DNA of 58,975 nt from Methylobacter sp. (GTDB taxonomy: Bacteria > Pseudomonadota > Gammaproteobacteria > Methylococcales > Methylomonadaceae). The notes under the pieces are model-generated. The model saw only the letters and a list, made by a program, of their open reading frames with translations, was not told the DNA's origin and searched no databases. Below are positions 1 to 8,276 of this stretch, piece by piece. The stretch's first letter is position 1; every line of letters starts with the position of its first letter. Position numbers and translations under genes: made by a program. The stretch is from contig JAURZV010000039.1 of the NCBI GenBank assembly GCA_030653175.1, positions 1 to 58,975 on the forward strand, read 5' to 3'.

Positions 1-1
1 C

Positions 2-190
2 TTAAAAAACAGGTTAGCAATCCTTGAGCGTTTAGTAGCGGATGCCGAGCCACCGATACCCGGCGTGATTCTCTTTCAATGTGATGGTGCGTTCACAGAG
101 GCGCAACAGCAAACGATTGCCGAAGCCGAAGCCAATGGGCAGCCGGTGATAGTGTTTCGTATTGTCGATGCCAGTATTGCAGAGGAATAA
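2..190 (+). CDS. Small paralogous protein, copy 1 (5' end cut by window)
   Basis: This is the C-terminal 62 residues of a small protein whose start lies just before the window. The visible N-terminus LKNRLAILERL matches the conserved MANLKxRLxxLE opening of the three genes that follow. That opening looks like a short amphipathic or coiled-coil helix. The rest has the pattern strand, then a helix around TEAQQQTIAEAEANG, then the strand PVIVFRIVD, suggesting a small alpha/beta fold. It ends two bases before the next start. Function unknown; small proteins of this look are common in proteobacterial prophages. Confidence 0.6.
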   Translation, partial: LKNRLAILERLVADAEPPIPGVILFQCDGAFTEAQQQTIAEAEANGQPVIVFRIVDASIAEE

Positions 191-192
191 CC

Positions 193-417
193 GTGGCTAA
201 TTTAAAATCAAGATTATTAACCCTTGAACGGATAGCGAACCCTGAAAAGCCGTGGTTCACTATCGAGGTCAATGGCGAACCAACGCCGGAGCAATGGACA
301 GAAATTAACGCGGCACATGCAGACAGGCGAGAGGTTTATGTATTTCAAACCCTAGGCGACACACTAGGCGTTTGGCTGGTTGGGGCTGATGATATTTATT
401 GGAGTGACAATGGCTAA
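193..417 (+). CDS. Small paralogous protein, copy 2
   Basis: A 74-residue protein starting at GTG, with GAGGAA a few bases upstream as a plausible ribosome binding site. It shares the opening MANLKSRLLTLERIANP with its neighbours, then the motif TPEQWTEINAAHADRREVYVF, a divergent version of the TPEQ-helix-strand core. Its C-terminus is longer than in the other copies (VWLVGADDIYWSDNG). The stop overlaps the next gene's start by eight bases, so the copies are probably translationally coupled. Function unknown. Confidence 0.65.
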   Translation: MANLKSRLLTLERIANPEKPWFTIEVNGEPTPEQWTEINAAHADRREVYVFQTLGDTLGVWLVGADDIYWSDNG

Positions 418-583
418 TCTAAAAACACGACTGGCGGCTCTTGAGGTACTGGCTAATCCTAAGTTGGATAGGCCAATACATATTATCCGCGCCGACGATA
501 CACCAGAGCAAGTCGCCCTTATCGCTGAATATGAAAGTCGTGGTGAGTTTTATATTCGCTTCACACGGGCATTGGAAATCTAA
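410..583 (+). CDS. Small paralogous protein, copy 3
   Basis: A 57-residue protein. I chose the ATG at 410, not the upstream ATG at 380, because it restores the conserved MANLKTRLAALEVLANP opening and overlaps the preceding stop, as in the other copies. The core is TPEQVALIAEYESRGEFYIRF, the same helix-strand pattern as its paralogs. Its stop TAA shares its last base with the next ATG at 583. Four successive members with tight junctions indicate local tandem duplication followed by divergence. Function unknown. Confidence 0.65.
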   Translation: MANLKTRLAALEVLANPKLDRPIHIIRADDTPEQVALIAEYESRGEFYIRFTRALEI

Positions 584-753
584 TGGCAAATCTTAAAATG
601 AGGTTGTTGGCACTTGAAGCATTGGCGACTCCCCCCAAGTTGACCTTACCTGTTAGACACTTTGTATTCAATAATACACCTGAGCAGACGAATGAGATTG
701 CAGAGTTAAACCAGCATGGTTATAAGGTTCGACTTTTCAAGGTGATTGAATAG
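583..753 (+). CDS. Small paralogous protein, copy 4
   Basis: A 56-residue protein opening MANLKMRLLALEALATP and carrying the motif NNTPEQTNEIAELNQHG followed by the strand YKVRLFKVIE. It is the last member of the tandem family and ends 12 bases before the first repeat of the CRISPR-like array. The start overlaps the previous stop by one base. The pairwise differences are large, so the duplications are not recent. Function unknown. Confidence 0.65.
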   Translation: MANLKMRLLALEALATPPKLTLPVRHFVFNNTPEQTNEIAELNQHGYKVRLFKVIE

Positions 754-765
754 ACGAGGCCGAAG

Positions 766-915
766 GTATCAGCTCCTCGCGCGTGGGTGAAATCAAATAA
801 CGCCAAAAATGTCGAAAAATTTAGACGTATCAGCTCCTCGCGCGTGGGTGAAATGGTTAAAAACGAACTCCGAGTTCGGTTTTGATGGTATCAGCTCCTC
901 GCGCGTGGGTGAAAT
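766..915. CRISPR. Three-repeat CRISPR-like mini array
   Basis: Three identical 28-base repeats lie at 766-793, 827-854 and 888-915. They begin GTATCAGCTCC and end GTGGGTGAAAT. They are separated by two different 33-base spacers, an exact 61-base period. That geometry matches type I-E arrays. No cas gene is in the window, and the internal dyad of the repeat is weak. The second spacer contains a near-perfect inverted repeat (about 857-884), which is unusual for an ordinary spacer. It could be a phage-borne mini array or simply a short tandem repeat. Confidence 0.5.
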
Positions 916-930
916 GTGGGGATAGAAAAA

Positions 931-1137
931 GCGAGTTTACAGCTTAGTTCAGCGCTGAACTAAGCTGTGGAAGCCACGGAACACGCGGAACCAGTACCGA
1001 GAATACCAAGGCTCGGCAGGCGTTGGCGGGAGGTGACCATGGAAACCATCATACAAAGGCGAGTTTACCGCTTCAGTCAGCGCTGATTGAAGCGGTGGAA
1101 GCCACGGAACACGCGGAACCAGTACCGAGAATACCAA
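931..1137 (+). repeat. Two 79-base units with covarying hairpins
   Basis: Units at 931-1009 and 1059-1137 share GCGAGTTT at the left and about 40 identical bases on the right, beginning GGAAGCCACGGAACACGCGG. Each contains a 15+15 base inverted repeat (939-968 and 1067-1096). The stems differ at four positions, and every change is matched on the other arm: three Watson-Crick swaps and one G-T wobble. This is direct evidence that the paired structure is maintained. The strand is inferred from the downstream terminator. Confidence 0.75.
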
Positions 1138-1214
1138 CAGCAAGCAGCAAAACTAATGGGTGCTGGAGCGTCTTTAGTTGCGGAGGCGGTAGCGATTCAC
1201 TACTATCTATTACA

Positions 1215-1236
1215 GCCGGGTAACACCGGCTTTTTT
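1215..1236 (+). terminator. Rho-independent terminator
   Basis: Stem GCCGG, loop GTAACA, stem CCGGC, followed by six T residues. It would end a rightward transcript coming from the small genes, array and hairpin units, which suggests that the structured region is transcribed in that direction. Confidence 0.75.
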
Positions 1237-1319
1237 GTGCGTGGAATGTTGGCAAGTGTTGCCGGGGGTTTTGTATCAGTTAAATATTAACTGTTTGCAC
1301 TAGGCATTGAGTAAATGCG

Positions 1320-1363
1320 GTTACAAACTGGTTACATTTTCAGAAAAACAAAAACAAGTTACA
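1320..1363. promoter_or_regulatory. Possible integrase arm-site region next to tRNA-Thr
   Basis: Three copies of GTTACA (1320, 1331 and 1358) lie within 45 bases, just outside the tRNA-Thr 3' end. Repeats of this kind beside a tRNA attachment core resemble integrase arm-binding sites. This is inference only. Confidence 0.3.
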
Positions 1364-1391
1364 AAAGAAAATATGCAACCCATTGATTATA

Positions 1392-1467
<76 letters not shown>

Positions 1468-1570
1468 CTTAGCGTCTATCGTACCTTAGAGTACCATTGT
1501 AAGACCATTTAAAACTTGGCTATCGACTGACAGTTATCCTGATCTTTTATTTCTTTAGTGCCACCAACTT

Positions 1571-2677
1571 TCATAGCTCTAACTTAGCCGTTTTTTTGGC
1601 GTAACTTAACGCGCCTAATAAGGCGACCTCCGGGTTGGAGCATACTTTAACCGATATTTTCTGCAAGACGGCTCGGCAACGTCCCTTTGCCAAAAAGCCG
1701 CGCATAAATTCACCTTGTTGGAGCACGGGCAAGATTTTTGCACCTATGCCTCCGGCCAGATAAACGCCGCCATAAGGCAAGCACTTTAGCGCCAGGTTTC
1801 CCGATTCCGCGCCATATAACCTGCAAAACTGCTTTAACGCTTCAACACACAAGGCATCGCTTCCTGCAACGCCCGCTTCGCCTATGACTGCGGCCGGATC
1901 TCGCTCTGTCATGTGCTGTTCGGTTTCCGGGTTGATTTGTGCGTAGTCGGTGTGTTTGAGAAATTGATAAATATTGACCAGACCTTCACCGGATATGAGC
2001 CGCTCACAGCTGATGTGCTCAGGGTATTTTTCCAGTAAGTGCCTGAGCAATGCTATTTCCCGCTCATTAGTCGGAGCAAAATCGGCATGTCCGCCTTCAC
2101 TGGCAATAATGTGATATGCGGCGCCATCCCATGCGATGATTGCCTCACCCAAACCGGTTCCGGCGGCAATCACGGCAATGTTACCTTGCTGCCGCTGTGC
2201 ATCGGGATTCAATTCGACAAAATTGTGCTCCGGCAAGTCCAACAAGCCCCATGCCGTAGCTTCCAGGTCGTTCAACAACCAGACATTTTGAGTATTGACC
2301 CGCTCGCCAATTTCTTTACTGCTGAGTACCCACGGTAAGTTGGTTGTTTCGCAACGGCCATTCGCAATAACCCCGGCTACTCCGATACAAACGGCTGCTA
2401 TCTGCGAGCAATCTGCATCAGCCAAAAATGATGTTAATAACTCGGTAAACGTTTGATAGTTGGCACTGAAAAATTTCTCTTTTTTCAGGCATTTAACATC
2501 ATCGCCTTCGGTCTCAAACAGTGCCAGGATGGTTTTTGTCCCCCCTACGTCACCAGCCAGACAAATCTGCCGGAGGGGGGCGAACTGAGACAGCCCGGCA
2601 TGACAAATCTGCCTGGAGCAGATTTGCACGTATAGCGCCCGAAGGGGGGCGGGCAGGGACAGCCCGGCATGAATCAT
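1571..2677 (-). CDS. glk: Glucokinase with repeat-derived N-terminal extension
   Basis: Phosphorylates glucose with ATP to glucose 6-phosphate in the cytoplasm. Family motifs are in order: phosphate-binding GDVGGT at about residues 42-47, NDLEA near 136-140, AAGTGLGEA near 171-179, SEGGHADFAP near 193-202 and ISGEGL near 228-233. The Glk family is usually about 320 residues; this frame has 368 because some 40 residues precede the normal start. Those residues are encoded by two tandem repeat units (2560-2670) that stay in frame. The ATG at 2677 overlaps the upstream DUF411 stop as ATGA, so translation may be coupled. The real start is uncertain, since no good alternative ATG lies between the repeats and GDVGGT. 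Confidence 0.9.
   Translation of the reverse strand: MIHAGLSLPAPLRALYVQICSRQICHAGLSQFAPLRQICLAGDVGGTKTILALFETEGDDVKCLKKEKFFSANYQTFTELLTSFLADADCSQIAAVCIGVAGVIANGRCETTNLPWVLSSKEIGERVNTQNVWLLNDLEATAWGLLDLPEHNFVELNPDAQRQQGNIAVIAAGTGLGEAIIAWDGAAYHIIASEGGHADFAPTNEREIALLRHLLEKYPEHISCERLISGEGLVNIYQFLKHTDYAQINPETEQHMTERDPAAVIGEAGVAGSDALCVEALKQFCRLYGAESGNLALKCLPYGGVYLAGGIGAKILPVLQQGEFMRGFLAKGRCRAVLQKISVKVCSNPEVALLGALSYAKKTAKLEL
2560..2670 (-). repeat. Tandem palindromic repeat units inside glk 5' end
   Basis: Two units each begin GACAAATCTGCC and end ACAGCCCGGCAT on the plus strand: 2560-2601 (42 bases) and 2602-2670 (69 bases). The longer unit contains the inverted repeat CAAATCTGC-ctgga-GCAGATTTG. 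Both lengths are multiples of three. The encoded peptide repeats the pattern AGLSxxAPLR...QIC. Confidence 0.75.
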
Positions 2678-3129
2678 TGCGTACCTTCGTAGCTGTTGAA
2701 TACCTTAGTGTGGTTTTCACGATCGAAACTCATCACTTTATAAGGGTCTTTTGTATCGCCCATTTCCATTCCCGGACTGCCGTTAACCATGCCGGGAACA
2801 GCAATCCCGGCAACTTTAGGCTTGGCTTTCAATAATGTTTTAATGTCATTTGCAGGCACATGACCTTCAACAACATAGCCATCGACTATGGCAGTGTGAC
2901 AGGAAGCCATTTCCCTGGTAACGCCGTATTTATCCTTTATGGACTGCACATCATTGGTGACGACATCTTCTACATTGAAATTATTTTCTTTCAAATGCTC
3001 CAGCCACTTGCCGCAACAAGTACAGGTCGGGCTCCTATGAACCACGATATCAATAGGCTTGCTCTCGGCACTAACGCCCACATTGACAACGAGTAAGCTG
3101 ATTGCCAAAAAAGTTTTCGATATTCTCAT
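2674..3129 (-). CDS. DUF411 exported metal-binding protein
   Basis: A 151-residue protein with a signal peptide at residues 1-21 (cleavage likely after VSA), so periplasmic. The mature part opens with the DUF411 cysteine motif CTCCGKW (Cys36, Cys38, Cys39), followed by a conserved GVTREMASCHTA segment with a further Cys-His pair and the VPGMVNGSPGMEMG region rich in Met. The family is associated with copper and other soft metals. It lies 30 bases from hemE and overlaps glk by four bases, so the three may share a transcript. The metal role is known for the family, not shown here. Confidence 0.85.
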   Translation of the reverse strand: MRISKTFLAISLLVVNVGVSAESKPIDIVVHRSPTCTCCGKWLEHLKENNFNVEDVVTNDVQSIKDKYGVTREMASCHTAIVDGYVVEGHVPANDIKTLLKAKPKVAGIAVPGMVNGSPGMEMGDTKDPYKVMSFDRENHTKVFNSYEGTQ

Positions 3130-3162
3130 AGTCGTAACCTCTTTATTGATTAGATTAAATGC

Positions 3163-4230
3163 TTATGCCTGATGATAAGCCCGGCTGTGCTGATGCACGG
3201 CATCAACCATCGCTTTAACATGATCAGGGTTCATATCGGGCAAAATACCGTGCCCCAGGTTGAACACATGCCCTGACCCCGAGCCGTATTTATGTAAAAT
3301 GGTTTTTACTTTTTCGGTGATGACTTCAGGACTGGCATACAGCGCAACCGGATCCATATTGCCCTGCAGTGCGACCTGATGACCCACTCTGGCGCGAGCC
3401 TGTTGTATATCGGTCTGCCAATCCAGCCCCAACGCATCATAGCCGGAATCGGCCATGGCTTCCAGCCAAAGCCCGCCGCCTTTAGTGAACAGGATGGTTG
3501 GAATCTGCTGCCCGTCTATATTGGTTTTAAGCAATGACCGGACTTGCTTGGCGTAGTATAAAGAAAATTCGACATAATCTTCGGTCGTTAACATGCCGCC
3601 CCAAGTGTCGAACAACATGACCGCCTGAGCGCCCGCTTCAATTTGGGCATTCAAATAGGCCGCGACCGATTGCGCCAGCTTGTCCAGCATGACATGCATC
3701 AACTTGGGCTGTTCATACATCATGCTTTTAACTTTTTGAAAACTCTTGCTGCTGCCGCCCTCGACCATATATGTTGCCAGCGTCCAGGGACTACCGGAAA
3801 AGCCGATTAACGGTACGCTGCCTTGCAGGTTTTTTCTTATCAGTCGAACCGCATCAACTACGTAACGTAAATCGGTTTCCGGATCGGGAATCGGCAATTT
3901 ATTCACATCGGCCGCCGTTCTGACCGGATGGGTAAATTTAGGCCCCTCGCCTTCGGTAAAATAAAGCCCCAAACCCATGGCATCGGGGATGGTCAATATA
4001 TCCGAAAACAGAATGGCCGCATCAAAATCAAAGCGTCGTAACGGCTGCAGAGTGACTTCACAGGCCAGCTCAGGATTGGTACACAGGTCTAAAAAACTAC
4101 CGGCCTGCTCCCTGACTTTCCGGTACTCCGGCAGATAACGCCCCGCTTGGCGCATCATCCAAATCGGGGTGTAGTCAACAGGTTGTTTTAACAGCGCTCT
4201 AATAAAGGTATCGTTTTTTAATGCGGTCAT
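3163..4230 (-). CDS. hemE: Uroporphyrinogen decarboxylase
   Basis: Removes four acetate carboxyls from uroporphyrinogen III to give coproporphyrinogen III in heme synthesis; cytosolic. The 355-residue length is typical. The signature [15 protein letters not shown] lies at residues 22-36, and [17 protein letters not shown] and [16 protein letters not shown] are both conserved. The start at MTALKNDTF is the usual HemE N-terminus. It is downstream of damX, separated by a large inverted repeat that could terminate or attenuate transcription. Confidence 0.97.
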   Translation of the reverse strand: MTALKNDTFIRALLKQPVDYTPIWMMRQAGRYLPEYRKVREQAGSFLDLCTNPELACEVTLQPLRRFDFDAAILFSDILTIPDAMGLGLYFTEGEGPKFTHPVRTAADVNKLPIPDPETDLRYVVDAVRLIRKNLQGSVPLIGFSGSPWTLATYMVEGGSSKSFQKVKSMMYEQPKLMHVMLDKLAQSVAAYLNAQIEAGAQAVMLFDTWGGMLTTEDYVEFSLYYAKQVRSLLKTNIDGQQIPTILFTKGGGLWLEAMADSGYDALGLDWQTDIQQARARVGHQVALQGNMDPVALYASPEVITEKVKTILHKYGSGSGHVFNLGHGILPDMNPDHVKAMVDAVHQHSRAYHQA

Positions 4231-4262
4231 GGGTTTAATTATTTAGGTTTAAAGTTTTGTAA

Positions 4263-4336
4263 GATGGGTAGAACGCAGTGAAACCCATCACAACAATGGC
4301 ACGGGTGTGATGGGTTTCGCTCCCGCTCTACCCATC
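4263..4336. repeat. Inverted repeat between hemE and damX
   Basis: The left arm starts GATGGGTAGAACGCAGTGAA and the right arm ends GCTCTACCCATC. About 29 bases on each side pair with few mismatches around an 18-base centre. It is the kind of dispersed 'ACCCATC' hairpin element seen elsewhere in the window (compare 42258-42281). It could act as a terminator between damX and hemE. Confidence 0.7.
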
Positions 4337-4347
4337 CTACTTATGTT

Positions 4348-6351
4348 CTACCGAACTATTTTCCTTACCAATGCTCTGTGGAATTCAAAGGGCAAGGACT
4401 GCTTGGCTTTATTTGCTAATGCAGCATCAGGATATGAACCATACTCTAAAATAAACTTCTCTTTGCCTTTGGCTATCGTCCTAATGACTCTAATATCCGG
4501 TTCCATCGCCGGGTATTTTTTGAGCATGTCGTCCGCAGACGATTGCTTTGATAATACCATAAGCTGCAACGTGAAATTATTTGCTGACGGTGCCAATGAT
4601 GCTTCGACTGCCGGGGGTGGCGGAAGTGTCGCAATCGGTAGGGAACCGATGCGACCAGGCTCCACTTGCTGAGGCGCCGCAGCTTCCATGACCCGCTCTT
4701 CAGGGATTGCAGCAACGTCTACCGGCTTTTGCGGTATCTGGATTGTTTCCAGCTGATTGGGCGTAAACGGCTCCACGCTATTAACCGTTTTCTTCAATTC
4801 CGCTTGTTTTAATTTTTCTCTCGATGCCCAAAGCCGATCAGCCATTTTCTGCTGCGCAACATCAGATTGCTTCTTATCCTGCTTCCGATCCACATCAACT
4901 GCTTTTGCCGGCTCGGATTGGGCTTTAATTTCCGAATTCTGAGCGACAGGCGATTCGACATTATTAATCGTTTTACTTAACTCCGACTGCTTTGGTTTTT
5001 CTTGCTCGGCCCCACGCGGCATAGGATGCGCTGACGACGGCATGGCCGCGACTGCTCCCGGCAGTCTTGCGGCATTTCCTCCATCCCTGGAGGTCAGATC
5101 AGGAGGTAGGGCTTCTAAAGTAGGCGCTTTAGGCGATACAGATGCGATTGCCGAGGAACGAAGTACATCACTTGTTAACTGCTTATCAACAGTCGTGCTT
5201 GCTGCCTCAGGTCTTGCCGTGGGCGTAACAGGCTGTTGATTATTTCTGTTTACACTGACTTCGACTGAAGGCTCTAACGCGTCTTTCGCTTCATTTGCCG
5301 GTGCCGGTGCTGGTTGCTGCTGAATAACCGGCTGAACGGGCGGCAGCGCGAGCATTATCGGAGGCTCCGGCCGTGGAGGAGCAACTTCGGTATTGTCTGC
5401 TTTCTGTTCGACTGCAACAGGCGCTACTGCTTTTTTATCATGATTTTTTGACGACTGCATGGCCGCGACTGCTCCCGGCAGTCTTGCGGCATTTCCTCCA
5501 TCCATGGAGGTCAGATCAGGAGGTAGAGCACCAACAGTAGGCGCTTTAGGCGATGCAGGAGCGATTACCGACGATATCAGCCACTGAACGCCTAACGCTA
5601 TAACGATTGCCGCTGCAGCGGCAAGAACAAGTATCCATTTCGATTTTCCGCCTTGCTTGGCGCCGGAGGATAAACCGGATATCTCGGCGATAATTCTTCC
5701 CGGAACCCCGTGCGTCTCCCGGTAGATATGCGCTATCATGTTGTCGCCGATTGCTTTAAACGACAAGTTTGCATAAGGTTTTGTTGACAAGTGCTGTAAA
5801 AAATCACCGCATTGCTTTTCTGATAAGGGAGGAATTTCAACGATATGGCAATCATCAATCACTCGATCCGATCCTCGTTTCACCTGTAATTCATCATGCG
5901 TTAAAGCGAAAACCACTCTTAAAACGGGATTTGCCGCTGCATATTGAATGATTGCCGCGATCAGGCCGGGGACCAATTCACCCGCATTATCAATAATTAA
6001 TACGACTTGTTTATATTGACCTGAAGCTGTTGATAACGACTGAACAGACTTGCCTGACTGAGCCTTAACCAGCTGCTCCTGAACCGCCTCAAAGCTTACG
6101 TCGGCATTACCCTGTATAAGGCAATACCGCCATGATTCAGTCTTGCGCTCCTGCAAAATTTTAAGCAATGTCGTTTTGCCGATGCCTTCCGGACCGCAGA
6201 CAACAAGGGCTTGTGTCAGGTTTGAAAGCAGATGAATTAATAAATCAAGCTTCTGTGTTCGTTCCTTCGTTATCAAGGATTGAGCAGCCTTATTTATCTG
6301 ATCAGCCGGCTGCTGTTTCACATGATAAGTAAAAGTATCATCTTCTACCAT
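4348..6351 (-). CDS. damX: DamX-like AAA ATPase with C-terminal SPOR domain
   Basis: A 667-residue inner-membrane protein expected to act at the division septum. An N-terminal AAA+ domain (about 1-225) has Walker [10 protein letters not shown] near residue 54. A membrane helix follows at about 240-262 ([16 protein letters not shown]). A long Pro/Ala-rich periplasmic linker leads to a SPOR domain at about 590-667 (FTLQLMVLS...FILEYGSY). SPOR domains bind denuded peptidoglycan. Two 39-codon copies of a palindromic repeat sit in the linker, adding the sequence [18 protein letters not shown] twice. The start overlaps the aroB stop by 14 bases. The aroB-damX linkage is typical of gammaproteobacteria. 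Confidence 0.88.
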   Translation of the reverse strand: MVEDDTFTYHVKQQPADQINKAAQSLITKERTQKLDLLIHLLSNLTQALVVCGPEGIGKTTLLKILQERKTESWRYCLIQGNADVSFEAVQEQLVKAQSGKSVQSLSTASGQYKQVVLIIDNAGELVPGLIAAIIQYAAANPVLRVVFALTHDELQVKRGSDRVIDDCHIVEIPPLSEKQCGDFLQHLSTKPYANLSFKAIGDNMIAHIYRETHGVPGRIIAEISGLSSGAKQGGKSKWILVLAAAAAIVIALGVQWLISSVIAPASPKAPTVGALPPDLTSMDGGNAARLPGAVAAMQSSKNHDKKAVAPVAVEQKADNTEVAPPRPEPPIMLALPPVQPVIQQQPAPAPANEAKDALEPSVEVSVNRNNQQPVTPTARPEAASTTVDKQLTSDVLRSSAIASVSPKAPTLEALPPDLTSRDGGNAARLPGAVAAMPSSAHPMPRGAEQEKPKQSELSKTINNVESPVAQNSEIKAQSEPAKAVDVDRKQDKKQSDVAQQKMADRLWASREKLKQAELKKTVNSVEPFTPNQLETIQIPQKPVDVAAIPEERVMEAAAPQQVEPGRIGSLPIATLPPPPAVEASLAPSANNFTLQLMVLSKQSSADDMLKKYPAMEPDIRVIRTIAKGKEKFILEYGSYPDAALANKAKQSLPFEFHRALVRKIVR
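5033..5149. repeat. 117-base repeat in damX linker, copy A
   Basis: Nearly identical to 5450-5566, offset by 417 bases. It contains the palindrome CTCCATCCCTGGAG, the reverse complement of the core found twice in recO. Its length is 39 codons, so the reading frame is kept. Confidence 0.8.
5450..5566. repeat. 117-base repeat in damX linker, copy B
   Basis: Second in-frame copy. The core here is CTCCATCCATGGAG. A truncated third copy, missing the left half, lies between tRNA-Ser and uup at 37561-37620, showing that the sequence is a dispersed element and not a damX-specific duplication. Confidence 0.8.
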
Positions 6352-7420
6352 AGGTTTTAAGTGTCATCTCCAATAGGTCTTGGTCTACGTCTACAGGCAA
6401 TGTTGCCATGCCGATTTTTTGTAACAGAATCAGTCTGATTTGACCGTCTACATTCTTTTTGTCTACCGCCATTAATTCCAAAAACCGGTCTGAATCAATT
6501 TGTTCCGGCGGAAGTACGGGCAGCCTGGCTTTTTTAAATAGCGCAATGATTCGTGCGACATCTTCCTCATTCAGCCAGCCTTTTCTTCTGGAAAGATCGG
6601 CAGCCTGACAGGTGCCGATGGCAACCGCCTCACCATGGAGATATTTACCGTAACCGGCGCCTGTTTCTATCGCATGCCCAAAAGTATGGCCTAAATTTAA
6701 TGTCGCCCTGACTCCGGTTTCGGTTTCATCTTCGGCAACAATTTCAGCTTTATTAATGCATGACTGTTCAATGGCATAAGCCAATGCCTGCTTATCTCTG
6801 GCCAGTAACGCGTCGATATTGTTTTCCAGCCATTCAAAGAATTCAGCGTCCCTGATCAGGCCGTATTTAATCACTTCGGCCAGACCGGCAGATAATTGAC
6901 GGTCATCCAGCGTATCCAAAACATCGGCATCGGCGATAACACATTGCGGCTGATAAAAAGCGCCAATCATATTTTTACCCAGCGGATGATTAACCCCGGT
7001 TTTTCCGCCCACCGAAGAATCAACCTGCGCCAGCAATGTTGTGGGTATTTGCAGGAAAGGAATGCCTCGCTGATAACAGGCTGCCGCAAAGCCGCCCATG
7101 TCGCCGATAACACCGCCGCCTAAAGCAATCAAAGTGGCATTACGGCTAAACTTGCCGGCCAGCAGTTTATCAAAAATTTGAGTTACAAATTCCAAAGTCT
7201 TGAACTGTTCGCCATCGGGCAGTATCACTGTTTCGACAGTATAGCCCTGCAAATTTTTTAAAACCGCATTCAAATACAGGGAGGCAATGGTTTCATTGGT
7301 GACTACAACAACTTGCTTGGACTTTATATGCTTTATGAATAGCTCGGACTGGCTCAATAAATCAGAGCCTATATAGATCGGGTAACTACGGTCACCTAAT
7401 TCAACCAGTAATGTTTTCAT
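6338..7420 (-). CDS. aroB: 3-dehydroquinate synthase
   Basis: Converts DAHP to 3-dehydroquinate, the second step of the shikimate pathway; NAD- and metal-dependent, cytosolic. The 360 residues match the family. The NAD-binding [13 protein letters not shown] and the conserved [21 protein letters not shown] are present, as are the metal-ligand segments [11 protein letters not shown] and HGEAVAIG. It follows aroK with a 250-base repeat-bearing gap that is unusual for this normally tight pair. The stop overlaps the damX start. Confidence 0.97.
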   Translation of the reverse strand: MKTLLVELGDRSYPIYIGSDLLSQSELFIKHIKSKQVVVVTNETIASLYLNAVLKNLQGYTVETVILPDGEQFKTLEFVTQIFDKLLAGKFSRNATLIALGGGVIGDMGGFAAACYQRGIPFLQIPTTLLAQVDSSVGGKTGVNHPLGKNMIGAFYQPQCVIADADVLDTLDDRQLSAGLAEVIKYGLIRDAEFFEWLENNIDALLARDKQALAYAIEQSCINKAEIVAEDETETGVRATLNLGHTFGHAIETGAGYGKYLHGEAVAIGTCQAADLSRRKGWLNEEDVARIIALFKKARLPVLPPEQIDSDRFLELMAVDKKNVDGQIRLILLQKIGMATLPVDVDQDLLEMTLKTYGRR

Positions 7421-7500
7421 CTTTATTAATGCTTGTAGGCAAAGCCAATTTTGAACCGTCCAAAGCGAGCTTAGGACTCCAGAAAATGCGGAGGCCGGAG

Positions 7501-7518
7501 TTCAAAGCTAGCTTTGAA
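7501..7518. repeat. Palindrome in aroK-aroB gap
   Basis: TTCAAAGCTAGCTTTGAA is a perfect 18-base palindrome. The same sequence, extended to 20 bases, occurs at 16256-16275 after mrcA, in both places next to a GGAGT/ACTCC flank. The rest of 7421-7676 shows no gene. Confidence 0.7.
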
Positions 7519-7676
7519 GTTATGATTCTAAACAGCACGCTTGTGATCGGTAAGGGAGAACCTCAGCTAAGCTGGGTAGTTACAAAATAATAGCCTTTTA
7601 TAGGCCGGATAACATTGAACCATTGATTAATAATAGCTAACGCATCAGCAATAAATAAAAACTTGAACACCGAGTA

Positions 7677-8201
7677 TTAACGATTAACCGAATGGTATTC
7701 TTCTAAAATGTGGCTAACGACTTCTTTGCTTTGCATGACGCCCGTGTCAATTTTAAAGTCAGCGCAAGACAAATACAGCGGCTCACGCTGTGCGAATAAG
7801 CTTTCTATCCGATCTCTGGGGTTATCTGTTTTCAGCAAGGGACGTTGTGTATCTCTGCGCGTCCGTTCCAAAATTCTTTCTACCGAACATTGCAGGTAGA
7901 CAATAAAGCCATTTTCTTTCAATAACCTGCGATTCTCCTCGCGCAAAATAGCACCGCCACCGGTAGCCAGTACGATACCCTCCATTTGCGTCAATTGCTG
8001 AATCATTTTCTGCTCCCTATCCCGGAATCCTTCCTCTCCCTCGAACTCGAATATGGTAGGAATATCTACGCCGGTTCTTTCCTCAATCGCTTTATCACTG
8101 TCATAAAAAGGCAATTTAAGCGCTCTAGCTAACTGCCGTCCTATCGTAGTTTTTCCTGCACCCATGAGGCCAACTAAATATATATTCTCTGATCGCGTCA
8201 T
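7677..8201 (-). CDS. aroK: Shikimate kinase
   Basis: Phosphorylates shikimate to shikimate 3-phosphate. I chose the ATG at 8201 (MTRSENIYLVG), preceded by AGGCAGG, over the upstream ATG at 8276. The 174-residue product then fits the family, and the upstream part would read through a terminator hairpin. Walker A GLMGAGKT is at residues 11-18, the shikimate-binding DSDKAIE follows, and GFRDRE and ATGGGA are conserved. It follows the pil operon across a strong terminator, so expression is probably partly uncoupled from pilus synthesis. Confidence 0.95.
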   Translation of the reverse strand: MTRSENIYLVGLMGAGKTTIGRQLARALKLPFYDSDKAIEERTGVDIPTIFEFEGEEGFRDREQKMIQQLTQMEGIVLATGGGAILREENRRLLKENGFIVYLQCSVERILERTRRDTQRPLLKTDNPRDRIESLFAQREPLYLSCADFKIDTGVMQSKEVVSHILEEYHSVNR

Positions 8202-8231
8202 GACCTGCCTTATTTTGCGGGTTAAATCATT

Positions 8232-8259
8232 AAAAAAGGGGGCATTATGCCCCCTTTTT
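8232..8259. terminator. Bidirectional-looking terminator between pilQ and aroK
   Basis: The perfect hairpin AAAAAGGGGGCAT/ATGCCCCCTTTTT lies between the pilQ stop and the aroK start. T-runs on both sides make it effective in either direction. It would end most pilMNOPQ transcripts. Confidence 0.85.
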
Positions 8260-8276
8260 GGTCCAAGTAGAAGCAA

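Larger units (their letters stand above)
1..1391. mobile_element. End of a probable prophage or island abutting tRNA-Thr
   Basis: The stretch to the left of the tRNA-Thr 3' end holds tandem phage-like small genes, a CRISPR-like mini array, structured repeats and three GTTACA direct repeats close to the tRNA. Integrated elements commonly use the 3' end of a tRNA gene as attachment site, and this tRNA's 3' end faces this stretch. No integrase is visible because the window starts inside the element. Calling it mobile is inference from position and content. The other attachment site must lie to the left, outside the window. Confidence 0.45.

Noticed and set aside
857-884. Inverted repeat in spacer 2 as an independent terminator
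   Set aside because: It lacks a T-run matching the stem, and the true terminator for this stretch is at 1215-1236.
1023-1223. 66-codon frame across hairpin unit 2
   Set aside because: The corresponding frame in unit 1 has a stop inside the hairpin, so coding is not what is conserved between the units.
1087-1290. 67-codon frame with a hydrophobic C-terminal half
   Set aside because: Its start is a TTG inside hairpin unit 2 and the frame runs through the terminator at 1215-1236, so translation as a gene is unlikely.
8202-8276. 25-residue N-terminal extension of AroK
   Set aside because: It would read through the terminator hairpin at 8232-8259, and shikimate kinases start at the MTRSENIYLVG position.
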